DNA of 64,000 nt from Phycisphaerales bacterium (lineage in GTDB: Bacteria > Planctomycetota > Phycisphaerae > Phycisphaerales > UBA1924). The stretch is from contig CP064987.1 in the NCBI GenBank assembly GCA_016699835.1, positions 682,001-746,000 on the forward strand, written 5' to 3'. The notes beneath the pieces are model-generated. The model saw nothing but the letters and a program-made list of their open reading frames with translations. It made no database searches and was not told the DNA's origin. Made by a program: the position numbers and the translations under genes. Of this stretch, positions 9,245 through 17,892 are shown piece by piece (the stretch's first letter is position 1; each line of letters opens with the position of its first letter).

Positions 9245-10639
9245 TTAGCCCGCGTTTGCGTCGGACTCATCCTTCTTTGGTGCGGGAGTCTCGACCGGTC
9301 CATCGGATGTTCCTGGTGCGCCATGGTCTGGTGCCTCGCCGGATGTGCCGCCATCTGGTCCGCCACTAGGACCTCCACCGGGTGCTGGTGGCATGGCGGA
9401 CATGTCCAAGGCTGTGGCCCCGTCGTACAACTTGAACGACCCCTCCGCCGCGATCCTTTCCCCGGCCTTCAATCCCGATTCGATAATGTAACGATCGCCG
9501 AGATTCGTCCCCACCTTCACCATCCGCATGGTCGCCTTCATGCTTATGGGCATGCCCGGCGGCGCGTCCCCACCAGGACCGCCCACAGGCGGCGGCGACT
9601 CGAGCACGAACACATGATCGCCGAACGCCCCATGTCGCAACGCCGTCGCGGGGATCGTCACGCTAGGCTGCGCCGGCCCAATGGGCACCTCGACATCAAC
9701 CGCCATGCCCGGCTTGAGCACAAAGCCCGGGTTGGGCACACTCGTGCGCACTCGCACGTTCCGCGTCGTCGGGTTCACGGTCGCGTTCATCGCGAGGACC
9801 TCGATCTGGGCCGTGTTCCTGTCGCCGGCACCGATGATGTTCGATCGAGCCGTCACCGTCGTCCCCGGCTTCACCAGCCCGACATACTCCTGGGGCACGG
9901 CGAAATCGATATAGATCGTGTCCGACAGTTCCGTGAGGTCCACGATCTGCGTCCCCTCGGCGAGATACTGCCCCTCGTCCATCGAGCGCATGCCCACGCG
10001 AGCCTTGAACGGCGCCCGGATCGTCTTCTTCGCAATGATCGTCTCAATCTGGTGCACTCGGGCCTGCGCCTGATCGCTCTCGGCACGCGCCTGCTCCACC
10101 ACCGAGCGCTGCCTCGCCAGCGTGGCGAGAGCACGCTCCAGATCCGTTCGGGCACGATCGACATCCGTCTGCGGCACCGAATCCGCCTTCGCGTCCCGAT
10201 ACCGGTCATAGTTGGACTGCGCGAACTCCACGTCGGCCTGGGCAACGACGACGTTCGCCTGAGCGACCTCGATCGCCGCGTCAGAGAGCCGCTTCGCCGC
10301 CACCGCTGCCGCCAGGTCTGCTCGCTCGGTCGTGTCGTCGAGCGTCAGCAGCACCTGCCCGGCGTCAACACTCTCCCCCGACTCATATCCAACGTGGGTG
10401 ATCACGCCGACGACCTCGTTGGCGAGCATGACCGTCCGCTTGCCGACGACCGTGCCCACCAGGCGTCCCTGGGGCTGGTACATCTCTTCCCTGGATTCCT
10501 CCACCCCCACCGCGACCGGTGGCGGGCCCGAGGCCTCGGCCTTCGGCGTCCGCGCCTGCTTCACCAGGTACAACACGCCGCCGACCAGGAGGACGGCGCA
10601 GACCAACGCGACGCCCGCAATGACGGATTTCGCTTTCAT
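9245..10639 (-). CDS. RND efflux periplasmic adaptor
   Basis: Membrane-fusion partner of the RND permease encoded 63 bp downstream, 464 aa. An N-terminal membrane anchor (about residues 5-27) is followed by the first lipoyl half, an alpha-helical hairpin rich in Ala/Arg/Glu (about 125-200), the second lipoyl half (IRAPFKARVGMRSMDEGQYL) and the beta-barrel domain (RNVRVRTSVPNPGFVLKPGM). A Gly/Pro/Ser-rich tail ends the protein. The ATG at 10639 has AAGGAG 7 bases upstream, a strong ribosome site; longer in-frame starts have none. It is divergent from the MarR-type gene, with the predicted promoter and operator between them. Confidence 0.93.
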   Translation of the reverse strand: MKAKSVIAGVALVCAVLLVGGVLYLVKQARTPKAEASGPPPVAVGVEESREEMYQPQGRLVGTVVGKRTVMLANEVVGVITHVGYESGESVDAGQVLLTLDDTTERADLAAAVAAKRLSDAAIEVAQANVVVAQADVEFAQSNYDRYRDAKADSVPQTDVDRARTDLERALATLARQRSVVEQARAESDQAQARVHQIETIIAKKTIRAPFKARVGMRSMDEGQYLAEGTQIVDLTELSDTIYIDFAVPQEYVGLVKPGTTVTARSNIIGAGDRNTAQIEVLAMNATVNPTTRNVRVRTSVPNPGFVLKPGMAVDVEVPIGPAQPSVTIPATALRHGAFGDHVFVLESPPPVGGPGGDAPPGMPISMKATMRMVKVGTNLGDRYIIESGLKAGERIAAEGSFKLYDGATALDMSAMPPAPGGGPSGGPDGGTSGEAPDHGAPGTSDGPVETPAPKKDESDANAG

Positions 10640-10691
10640 GGACACTCCTTCGAACCTTCGCCGCAGGCCGCACTCGCCGCCGGGCGCGGCA

Positions 10692-10720
10692 AGCGTACAC
10701 CGAATAGTTGATGCAATCAA
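10692..10720 (-). promoter_or_regulatory. Predicted promoter of the RND adaptor-permease operon
   Basis: Minus-strand -35 box TTGATT (10720-10715) and -10 box TACGCT (10697-10692), separated by exactly 17 bases. The -35 lies inside the palindrome at 10704-10724. The start of the adaptor is about 46 bases past the expected transcription start. The same two boxes with the same spacing occur on the opposite strand. Confidence 0.55.
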
Positions 10721-10724
10721 GTAT
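10704..10724. promoter_or_regulatory. Candidate MarR-family operator (21-bp near-palindrome)
   Basis: Core TTGAT-GCA-ATCAA (10708-10720) extended on both sides by ATA/TAT, with a single mismatched pair (G/G) between. Such palindromes are the usual binding sites of MarR dimers. It covers both divergent -35 boxes, so one bound dimer would silence both the pump operon and the regulator gene. The binding itself is inferred from position and symmetry. Confidence 0.6.
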
Positions 10725-10736
10725 CTCGCCTACGCT
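10708..10736 (+). promoter_or_regulatory. Predicted promoter of the MarR-type gene
   Basis: Plus-strand -35 TTGATG (10708-10713), 17-base spacer, -10 TACGCT (10731-10736). The expected transcription start is around 10742-10744, at the GTG start codon of the regulator, so the message would be leaderless or nearly so. Confidence 0.5.
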
Positions 10737-10741
10737 CGCCC

Positions 10742-11215
10742 GTGCGTGTTTCAAACACACCATCCCGCCGCACCAACACACGCCCCGCGCCACAACGCGA
10801 ACGTGTCGTCACGCTCCTCTTTGAGTATCTGGAACGACTAAGGATTCACTTTTTCACGGCCGCCGAACGCCACGAACTCACCGCCGTGCAGGCCAAGGCG
10901 ATCATGTCCCTCGAGGTCCCGACACCGATGCGAGGCATGGCCCAGTGCCTCTCCTGCGATCCGTCCAACATCACGGGCGTCGTCAATCGACTCGAAGAGC
11001 GGGGCCTCGTCGCCCGCGTCGAGGGGACCACCGATCGTAGGGTAAAGCATCTCACGCTCACCCACGAGGGCGCCCGAATCCGTCGGTCGCTCCTCAAATC
11101 CTTGCGTGTGCATGTCCCAGGCATCAATGAGTTGAACGCCGAGGAACTCTCGTGCCTGGAGCGAGCCTTGGCGGCGCTCTGCAAGGCCCAAGAGTCGAGG
11201 TCAGGCCACGAGTAA
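10742..11215 (+). CDS. MarR-family transcriptional regulator
   Basis: Winged-helix regulator of 157 aa. The recognition region (MAQCLSCDPSNITGVVNRLEERGLVAR, split here as MAQCLSCDPSNITG and VVNRLEERGLVAR, about residues 66-92) and the wing with TDRRVKHLTLTHEG are typical MarR features. It is divergent from the RND operon and probably represses both, with a ligand exported by the pump as the likely inducer (family knowledge and inference). The only in-frame start before the domain is the GTG at 10742, because an in-frame TGA lies at 10709. That codon has no Shine-Dalgarno and sits at the predicted transcription start. Confidence 0.9.
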   Translation: MRVSNTPSRRTNTRPAPQRERVVTLLFEYLERLRIHFFTAAERHELTAVQAKAIMSLEVPTPMRGMAQCLSCDPSNITGVVNRLEERGLVARVEGTTDRRVKHLTLTHEGARIRRSLLKSLRVHVPGINELNAEELSCLERALAALCKAQESRSGHE

Positions 11216-11263
11216 CGGCCGTCTCAATATGTCGAGGATGCCTCCACCGGCAAGGAAACCGCC

Positions 11264-11431
11264 ATGCTGAAAGAAATCCTGCTCGCTGCACATCTCGTCC
11301 TCTTCGTTATCGCGGCCTTCGAAATCCTGACTTCATCAAAGCCCCTCGGCTCGAAGTTCCTTTGGCTTCTCCTCATCCTCCTCTTGCCCGTGGCTGGACT
11401 TGTCATCTACTTCTTTCTTGGCCGAAAGTGA
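11264..11431 (+). CDS. Small PLDc_N-type membrane protein (55 aa)
   Basis: A 55-codon reading frame, too short for most gene callers. The ATG at 11264 has AAGGAA about 7 bases upstream. The product is two hydrophobic helices (LLAAHLVLFVIAAFEIL and FLWLLLILLLPVAGLVIYFF) ending in LGRK. This is the pattern of the phospholipase D-nuclease N-terminal (cardiolipin synthase N-terminal) domain, found both in cardiolipin synthases and as stand-alone peptides in many bacteria. Stand-alone versions have no proven function. It lies between the MarR gene and the topoisomerase-like gene on the same strand. Confidence 0.7.
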   Translation: MLKEILLAAHLVLFVIAAFEILTSSKPLGSKFLWLLLILLLPVAGLVIYFFLGRK

Positions 11432-11512
11432 GTCTCGTTCGAACTACGATCGAGTCTCGGTCATTCGGTCTAACCTTCTCCAGCCACGACCCACCCCCGG
11501 AGAGCCAACGGA

Positions 11513-12664
11513 ATGGCCCGCAAACCTGCAAAAACTCCAACAACAAAGAACACCCGTTCAGGACAGATCAAGGACCGGGACGCCAAGACCCTCTCGAAGA
11601 TCGTCTCTTTCGCTGACGACGTCGCCGGCCGCACGTTCAAGGGCAAAGACCCTACGCTCGAGATCCCCCTGCGAACTCGCTCGAACACCAACTGGAACCG
11701 GAAGAAGCGAATCCTGGAGATGGGCGACGCCACCGCCCAGCGTGAACTCTTCAACCTCAACCAGGCCAAGCAGTTCATGCAGACCCTGCTCCACGCGAGC
11801 AATATCAAGGACCTCATCGAGACCGACAAGACCTCCAGCCTTCGATCGCTCTTCTATGCCGCCAAGCACACCGTGGCCGGCACCAGAGAGAACACCTTCG
11901 ACACCCAGGAGGAGAGCGACCCGATCCTCGAAGATCTCGAGGTCTCACTCGGCGCCTTGCGCGAAGAACTCCACATCTTCGCCGAGAATCGCGGCGTCAT
12001 GGCGGGAAACATCACCATCATCGACGGCGGCGATCGCATCGACTGCCGCGCTTCCGGCCGAGGCGGCCACGGCATCCCCAGCATCGTCGAGCCAGACGTC
12101 TTCGAGTTCCAAAAGTGCGAAGCCAAGTTCGTCCTCCACGTCGAGAAGGGCACAGTCTGGAATCGTTTCAACGAAGATCGCTTCTGGGAGAAGAACAACT
12201 GCATCCTGACCCATGGCGGCGGGCAACCACCTCGAGGCGTCCGTCGGCTCCTCCAGAGGTTCAATCAGGAACTCAAACTTCCCATCATCTGCGTCCTCGA
12301 TTGCGACCCCTGGGGGCACTACATCTACTCGGTTATCAAGCAAGGCTCCATCTCCCTCGCCTTCGAGTCCACGCGCCTCGCCATCCCCGACGCCAAGTTC
12401 CTGGGCATCCGCGCCAAGGACTACAAAGAGTGCAACCTCCCCGACGCCGTCAAGATCGACCTCTCCGACAACGACATCAAGAGGGCGAAAGAAATCGCCG
12501 CCTATCCCTGGTTCCAGGAGCACAAGGGATGGCAGAAAGAAATCGACCTCATGCTCCGAAACGGGTTCAAGATGGAAGTCGAATCCCTCGTGCAGCGGGG
12601 CATCTCCTTCGTCACTGAGGAATATGTCCCCCAGCGCCTCAAGGCCAAGGACTGGCTCGAATAG
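11513..12664 (+). CDS. DNA topoisomerase VI subunit A-like protein (Spo11/Top6A family)
   Basis: Protein of 383 aa matching the type IIB topoisomerase A subunit in length and order. A winged-helix domain holds the likely catalytic Tyr115 (SSLRSLFYAAK, aligned to the family's LRxxYY site), and a TOPRIM domain holds Glu211 (FVLHVEKGTVWNR) and the metal-binding DxD at Asp263/Asp265 (VLDCDPWGHY). In topoisomerase VI the A subunit cleaves both DNA strands and needs the GHKL ATPase B subunit. No B-subunit gene lies next to it here; the neighbours are a small membrane peptide and a DUF58 gene. It could work with a distant B subunit or as an orphan Spo11-like factor. The start is the ATG at 11513, with GGAG about 11 bases upstream. 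Confidence 0.85.
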   Translation: MARKPAKTPTTKNTRSGQIKDRDAKTLSKIVSFADDVAGRTFKGKDPTLEIPLRTRSNTNWNRKKRILEMGDATAQRELFNLNQAKQFMQTLLHASNIKDLIETDKTSSLRSLFYAAKHTVAGTRENTFDTQEESDPILEDLEVSLGALREELHIFAENRGVMAGNITIIDGGDRIDCRASGRGGHGIPSIVEPDVFEFQKCEAKFVLHVEKGTVWNRFNEDRFWEKNNCILTHGGGQPPRGVRRLLQRFNQELKLPIICVLDCDPWGHYIYSVIKQGSISLAFESTRLAIPDAKFLGIRAKDYKECNLPDAVKIDLSDNDIKRAKEIAAYPWFQEHKGWQKEIDLMLRNGFKMEVESLVQRGISFVTEEYVPQRLKAKDWLE

Positions 12665-12764
12665 GCGTCGCGCGAGGACTCCCTGAACCCGGCACGCCCT
12701 TCTACGCGAACAATGTCCGCGGCACGCCCGCCTATCGAGTGCGAGGCGTCGACCGGAGTGCCCC

Positions 12765-13964
12765 GTGCGAACCACACACCGCCCAGGTCTTGCGATCCCC
12801 GTCGCCCGGCGGTATCTCCCCAGACCCGCCGGCGTCCTCTACGTCGGCATCACGTTCCTCCTCCTCCTCGGCGCCATTAACTCTCAGAATAACCTCCTCT
12901 TCTGGGCATTCGGCATCGCCGTCGCCGGCATCCTTGTTTCAGGGATCGTGAGCGGCGGCGGGCTCATGGGCCTCGAACTCTCCGTTGAGCCGATCGATCC
13001 CGTCCACGCCGGCCAGCCGCTCCACGTTCGCGCCTCGCTCACCAATCGGAGCCGACTCTTCCCTTGTTTCGCCCTCGTTGTCGAGGCCGAAGGCTCAACG
13101 CCGACGAACCTGATCGCCCCAAAGCCCACGCTCGTCGAACACCTCGGCCCGAGACGATCGGCTCGCGTCACCGTCCTCGCCGACACGTGGATCGCCGGCT
13201 CCTCCACGCTCCATCGCGTTCGAGTCGCCTCCACCTTCCCCTTCGGCCTGATGCGCAAGAGCATCGTCTTCGAGCAGCACGTCGGCATCGTCATCCGCCC
13301 CTGGATCGCGCCCGTCCGTGCCGACATTCTCGACGATGCAGGCGCCCCAAGGCCCATCGGCCAACAACCCATGCGACGCCGAGGACAGGGCGACGAGTTC
13401 TTCTCCCTCCGAGACCTCCGCCCCGGCGAGGGCACACGCCGCATCGCCTGGCGCGCCACCGCACGACTCGATCGCCCCGTCGTCCGCGAGACTCTCGCCG
13501 ACCGCACGCCGATCCTCTGGATAGGTCTTGACCCCACCGGCGAATCGCCCGACACACAACGCTCGCTCAGCCTCGCCGCAGGCGTCATCGATCGCGCCTC
13601 GAAACAAGGCTACCGCGTGGGACTGACCGTCCCCGTTGGCCCACACGGCGCGATCGTTCCGCCCAACACCGGTGTGCCCCACGCCGAACGCCTCTACGAC
13701 GTCCTCGCCCGATACGAGTCACTCAAAGACAATCAAACCGTAACCCGAATCCACCCCGCGCCAACCGATCACGTCCTCTGGATCTCACCAACGCGCCACA
13801 CGAGATTCCCGACCATCGACCCCACCTCGAACGACGCCCTCGAGGTGCCTGGTTGGGCCAACGCCCCATCGCCTCCACCCACGCATCCCGTGCGATCAAT
13901 GCGTTCATTCCCCGCGTGGCTCCGAGGCATCACGCGCCGATTCCGATTCGGGAGGTCCGCGTGA
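12765..13964 (+). CDS. DUF58 family membrane protein
   Basis: Protein of 399 aa with two N-terminal helices (about residues 22-62) followed by a beta-rich region and the DUF58 signature (FFSLRDLRPGEGTRRIAWRA, about residues 212-231). DUF58 proteins usually occur with a MoxR ATPase and a transglutaminase and are thought to act in envelope or surface-protein assembly. Here the transglutaminase gene follows directly (TGATG overlap), but no MoxR ATPase is adjacent. The GTG at 12765 is preceded by CGGAG at a good distance. The function is unknown. Confidence 0.85.
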   Translation: MRTTHRPGLAIPVARRYLPRPAGVLYVGITFLLLLGAINSQNNLLFWAFGIAVAGILVSGIVSGGGLMGLELSVEPIDPVHAGQPLHVRASLTNRSRLFPCFALVVEAEGSTPTNLIAPKPTLVEHLGPRRSARVTVLADTWIAGSSTLHRVRVASTFPFGLMRKSIVFEQHVGIVIRPWIAPVRADILDDAGAPRPIGQQPMRRRGQGDEFFSLRDLRPGEGTRRIAWRATARLDRPVVRETLADRTPILWIGLDPTGESPDTQRSLSLAAGVIDRASKQGYRVGLTVPVGPHGAIVPPNTGVPHAERLYDVLARYESLKDNQTVTRIHPAPTDHVLWISPTRHTRFPTIDPTSNDALEVPGWANAPSPPPTHPVRSMRSFPAWLRGITRRFRFGRSA

Positions 13965-16132
13965 TGGCAACCGCCGCGCACTCCATGACCGCCCGATTCA
14001 AGTTCGCCGTGCTCGCGGTGGTAATCCTCAGCCTCCTCACCTACGCCGCCGCCGAGGCCTCGATGGTCCGCGGGTTTCTCGCCGTGACCCTCGCCGTTGC
14101 CGGATGGTTCTTCACCGAATCCCGTCCAGGTCGCGGCCTCCCACGATGGGCCGTCGGCGTCATCCTCTCGCTCATCGTCCTCTGGGCCGCCTTCAGCATG
14201 TGGCAGTTGCAGGCGATCCGAGTCTCTCCCTTCTCCGGCTTCCTCGCCGCCATCATCGTCCTCAAGTGCTGGGACCGACGCCAGCCCGTGGACTTCGCCC
14301 AGATCCTCAGCATCTCCCTCTTCCTCGACATCGGCTCGATGGTCAACAGCGTCGCGTTCGCCGTCTGGGGCCTCATGGTCCTCTCCGTCCCCGCATTCGT
14401 GTACTCCGTCATCCTGCTCCAGGTCTACACCGCGACCGTGCAGTGCCGCCTCACCGAGACACACCCAACGGCACACACCACAACCGGCACGCCCCGTCGA
14501 GACCTCCACGCCATCGCCTGGACCATCATCCTCGCCAGCCTTCTCATCAGTCTCGCGGTCTTTGTCACGCTCCCTCGAGGACTGGGCATGAGCGGCCTCG
14601 GCGCCCTCTCACGCGGACGAGTCTCACGATTCACCGACACCGTGAAACTCGGCCAGGCGGGGCTCATCTCCCAGAGCCAGAGCATCGTCATGGAGGCCAA
14701 CGTCCGCGCCGACGGCATCATCGAGGACCTCAGCGGCGCACTGGGAGAGATCTACCTCCGCGGGGCCGTCCTCGACACGTACTCCTGCGGAGCCTGGCGC
14801 GCCTCCAACCAGCCCTCACTCCCCGTCCCGCTCATTCCCAACGTCGTCTCGCGACTCCGCGATGCGTCATTTCTCGGCGAGCACGAGCCGCCACCCTTCG
14901 CTCGACACGCGACCGTCGAGATCCTCGCGCGCGCCTCCACCCAGGAGTCCCGCGCGGCCTTCTCTCTCTGGCGTCCCCTGAGCCTCAGCACGCCTCAGCC
15001 CGGCCTCAATGCCCACCTCGACGCACGCACCGGCGCCCTCACCATCGCCGGCGACGCCGGGAGCATCCGCTACAGCGTCGAGTGCGAGATCGCCCAGCCA
15101 TTCTCGTCAGGCGATTGGAGCCGCCGCGTCCTTCCCGACCAGTTCGCTCGTCTTTATGACACGGCAAGTAGCATGCTCGCTCGCGCCGCCCTCGACCCGA
15201 ACCCGCTCACCCGCCACGTCGATCAGGATCTGGCAGCCGCCCGCGCCATCGAATCCGAACTCAAGGCCTCTGGCTCATACACCCTCAACATTCTCGCCCC
15301 GCCCTCGGGCGTTGACCCGATCGAGTGGTTCGTGCTCGGCGATCGCACAGGCCATTGCGAGTACTTCGCCTCCGCCCTCGCGGCACTCTGCCGGAGCGCC
15401 GGGATCGAATCACGCGTCATCGCGGGCTATCTCGTCTCCGAGCGCAACCCCGCGAACAACGCCTTCGTCGTCCGCGAGTCCAACGCCCACGCCTGGGTCG
15501 AGGTCCGCATTGGTCAGGACACCTGGGCCACCCTCGACGCCACGCCCACAACCACCCTCGCCGACATCCTCCAACCCAAGGGACGCGTCCTCGCCGCCTT
15601 CGATCGCTGGCTCGACGGGCTCAACACCTGGTGGGCCACAGGATTCGTCGGCTTCGACCAGACCACACGCCAGCGCCTCCTCACCCGCGGCGGCTTCCTC
15701 GGCCGATGGCTCACGTCGATCTCCGATTATCTCTCCAGCCTGGGCTCATGGGGCCTCGGCATCGTTCTTGGTGTTGCCACGCTCCTCGCCGGCGTGATCG
15801 CATGGTGGCTCTGGCGCACAATGGTCCGGCGGCTCCAAGGCCGGCGCCGCCGCCTCGCCCCTGCTGGCCATGGTCCCGAAGCACGCCTCTACACCCGCCT
15901 CCTGCGACTGCTCGAACGCCGAGGATTCATGAAGGAATCCTGGGACTCCGCCTGGAGTCTCACACGACGACTCGGGACCACCGACCAGACACTCGCCCTC
16001 GAGGCCGGGCGAGTCCTCGACGTCTGTGCCAAAGCCTGGTTCGGCCATGGCGCCACGCGCGACGACCACGCGCTCGCCGAGCAAGCCCTTATCCGCATCG
16101 ACGCCATGACCTCGTCGCCTCGCGGCTCGTGA
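13964..16132 (+). CDS. Transglutaminase-like membrane protein (TgpA type)
   Basis: Protein of 722 aa. About six N-terminal helices (DUF3488-type block) are followed by a periplasmic transglutaminase core with the Cys-His-Asp triad: Cys in RTGHCEYFASALAALCR, His in SNAHAWVEVR, Asp in ATLDATP. A further helix (GLGIVLGVATLLAGVIAWWLW) and a C-terminal cytoplasmic DUF4129-like tail complete the TgpA architecture. The start is the ATG at 13964, which overlaps the DUF58 stop (TGATG) and has GGAGG 8 bases upstream. With DUF58 it forms a two-gene envelope operon. The substrate is unknown; in Pseudomonas TgpA is essential. Confidence 0.88.
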   Translation: MATAAHSMTARFKFAVLAVVILSLLTYAAAEASMVRGFLAVTLAVAGWFFTESRPGRGLPRWAVGVILSLIVLWAAFSMWQLQAIRVSPFSGFLAAIIVLKCWDRRQPVDFAQILSISLFLDIGSMVNSVAFAVWGLMVLSVPAFVYSVILLQVYTATVQCRLTETHPTAHTTTGTPRRDLHAIAWTIILASLLISLAVFVTLPRGLGMSGLGALSRGRVSRFTDTVKLGQAGLISQSQSIVMEANVRADGIIEDLSGALGEIYLRGAVLDTYSCGAWRASNQPSLPVPLIPNVVSRLRDASFLGEHEPPPFARHATVEILARASTQESRAAFSLWRPLSLSTPQPGLNAHLDARTGALTIAGDAGSIRYSVECEIAQPFSSGDWSRRVLPDQFARLYDTASSMLARAALDPNPLTRHVDQDLAAARAIESELKASGSYTLNILAPPSGVDPIEWFVLGDRTGHCEYFASALAALCRSAGIESRVIAGYLVSERNPANNAFVVRESNAHAWVEVRIGQDTWATLDATPTTTLADILQPKGRVLAAFDRWLDGLNTWWATGFVGFDQTTRQRLLTRGGFLGRWLTSISDYLSSLGSWGLGIVLGVATLLAGVIAWWLWRTMVRRLQGRRRRLAPAGHGPEARLYTRLLRLLERRGFMKESWDSAWSLTRRLGTTDQTLALEAGRVLDVCAKAWFGHGATRDDHALAEQALIRIDAMTSSPRGS

Positions 16133-16248
16133 CGCCGGTTATCGGCCACAGAACCTCGATTTCCAACCATGCCCCCTGAAGGGGACTTCACGATCCGTCG
16201 ATACCTCCCCTCGGCTCACGCACACTTTCTAGAGCCGGAGGAGGCTCC

Positions 16249-17091
16249 ATGCCCGCGAATCGATCGCGCACCGAACGTTGGCGCGACTGTCTCGACCAGA
16301 TCAAGGAACGAGGCGGTGGCATCGAGATCTCCGTCGACCGCACCGCCGAGTCCTCGCGCAAAGGCTCAGACCTCGTCCTGCGCGTCCGCATCTTCGACGT
16401 CACCACCAACAGCATCATCGTCGAGCGCCCCACCGCCGCCGGCCAGCCACTCTCCTTCGCCGCGGGCACGCCGCTCATCGGCGTCATGTCCATCGGGCAG
16501 AACCGCTGGATGTTCCGGACCAAGATCGTCAACGACAACCTCCGCCTCCCGCAGGCCGCGATGGCGCTCCAGATGCCCGAGACCGTCGAGCGATGCCGAC
16601 GACGCGACTTCTACCGCGTCTCCACCGTCGAACTCAGCCTCCCCAAGGTCACCTGCTGGCCTCTGCTCGATCCCACAAGCATCGTCGCCGCCGAGGTCGC
16701 CAACAAGGCCATGATCCTCGACATGGAGTCGGGCCGAGTCTCCCCCGAGACCCAGCCGCGCGAACTCGTCCTCCCCGAGGTCGCCCCGCCCTATACCGCG
16801 CACCTCATCAACCTCGGTGGCGGCGGCGTCGGTCTCCTCGTCGACAAGTCCGAGACCTCCGCCGTCGACCGCAGCAAACTCATCTGGATGCGCGTCGATC
16901 TCACCCCGACGATCCCCGCGCCCCTGGGTATCACCGTTCGCATCGCCCACACCCACCTCGACAGCGAGCAGAACGTCTACATCGGCGGAGCCTTCGACTT
17001 CAGTTTCCACACCGCCCACCGCGACTTCGTCGTCAGCCAGATCATGCGATACGCCATGCTCATCCAGCACGGCGACTCGCTCGCGGCCTAA
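16249..17091 (+). CDS. PilZ domain protein (c-di-GMP effector-like)
   Basis: Soluble protein of 280 aa resembling YcgR-type proteins. An N-terminal beta domain (about residues 25-110) precedes a PilZ-like domain that opens with the Arg motif RRDFYR (residues 118-123). A second conserved site appears as NLGGGGVG, whereas canonical PilZ has D/NxSxxG, so the Ser is replaced by Gly and c-di-GMP binding needs testing. In the family such proteins couple c-di-GMP to motility or envelope functions. The ATG at 16249 follows GGAGGAGG, the clearest ribosome site in this region. The gene ends 10 bp before the stop of a convergent lipoprotein gene. Confidence 0.75.
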   Translation: MPANRSRTERWRDCLDQIKERGGGIEISVDRTAESSRKGSDLVLRVRIFDVTTNSIIVERPTAAGQPLSFAAGTPLIGVMSIGQNRWMFRTKIVNDNLRLPQAAMALQMPETVERCRRRDFYRVSTVELSLPKVTCWPLLDPTSIVAAEVANKAMILDMESGRVSPETQPRELVLPEVAPPYTAHLINLGGGGVGLLVDKSETSAVDRSKLIWMRVDLTPTIPAPLGITVRIAHTHLDSEQNVYIGGAFDFSFHTAHRDFVVSQIMRYAMLIQHGDSLAA

Positions 17092-17100
17092 ACAACTCCT

Positions 17101-17892
17101 TCATCGCAGCATCGGCTGTGGCATTCGAACCTCGCGCAGGAGCGAGACCCGCGCCTCGCCACGCGTCGTCCGGATCAGCGCGTTCGCCTCACCCAGATGC
17201 GTCACGCCGTGCCACGAGTTGCCCGTCGAGACCACGCGCGAAGGTTTTATCTCCGAGTTGACCTCGACCCGCCCCTCGAGCGTCTCGACATCAAACGCCA
17301 GCGAAGACGACGACGGAAGCGTCAGGCTCACGTCGCCCACGCCGTTCAAGATCGAGATGTCACCGACGACGCCGCGCGTGAGATACACCCGCACGTCGCC
17401 CCCGGTCCCACCCGATCCATCCGCCCGGATCGTGCCATAGACATCATTCGTCACGGCGATCGGTCCAGCCCCGCCATAGACATACACGCTCCCACCGGAG
17501 TTCACCACGCGGACGCCCTGGACCTTGGGAATCTCGACGAGAATCTGCGTCGGCGTGGGGTCAAGCGGCGAGCCCCGTGCCTCGATGTTCAGAGTGGGCC
17601 GCCCCTCGCGCAGTAGGATCACCGCCTCGCCAGGCCTGGACTCGCCCGTCCGACCATACCCTCGCACCCGCACCAGAGCCTCGACCGACCCAGGAACTTC
17701 AACCACCTGCACGATCCCGCGCAGGTTCCGGACTTCCACATCCAGCCCGATCCGAGCGTCGATCCCCTCGGTGAGTGGAACGATCCGTAGCAGCGTCGGA
17801 TCCACTCGAGGTTGCGACTGGCACGCGCCCAGGGTGCTCGCCAAGACCACCATGGCGATCAACAGCAGCGTCCGAATGTTTGGTGTATGCAA
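17101..17892 (-). CDS. Adhesin-like beta-strand lipoprotein (DUF4097-like)
   Basis: Predicted lipoprotein of 263 aa. The start is a TTG at 17892 with GAGGA about 8 bases upstream; it leads straight into a signal peptide with lipobox LGAC. The mature part is a regular succession of short beta strands with Gly/Val/Asp turns (VYVYGGAGPIAVTNDVYG, GDISILNGVGDVSLTLP), like the head-GIN/DUF4097 putative adhesin fold. A longer in-frame extension upstream is Arg-rich and unlike a real N-terminus. The function is unknown; it is probably exposed in the periplasm or on the outer membrane. Confidence 0.7.
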   Translation of the reverse strand: MHTPNIRTLLLIAMVVLASTLGACQSQPRVDPTLLRIVPLTEGIDARIGLDVEVRNLRGIVQVVEVPGSVEALVRVRGYGRTGESRPGEAVILLREGRPTLNIEARGSPLDPTPTQILVEIPKVQGVRVVNSGGSVYVYGGAGPIAVTNDVYGTIRADGSGGTGGDVRVYLTRGVVGDISILNGVGDVSLTLPSSSSLAFDVETLEGRVEVNSEIKPSRVVSTGNSWHGVTHLGEANALIRTTRGEARVSLLREVRMPQPMLR

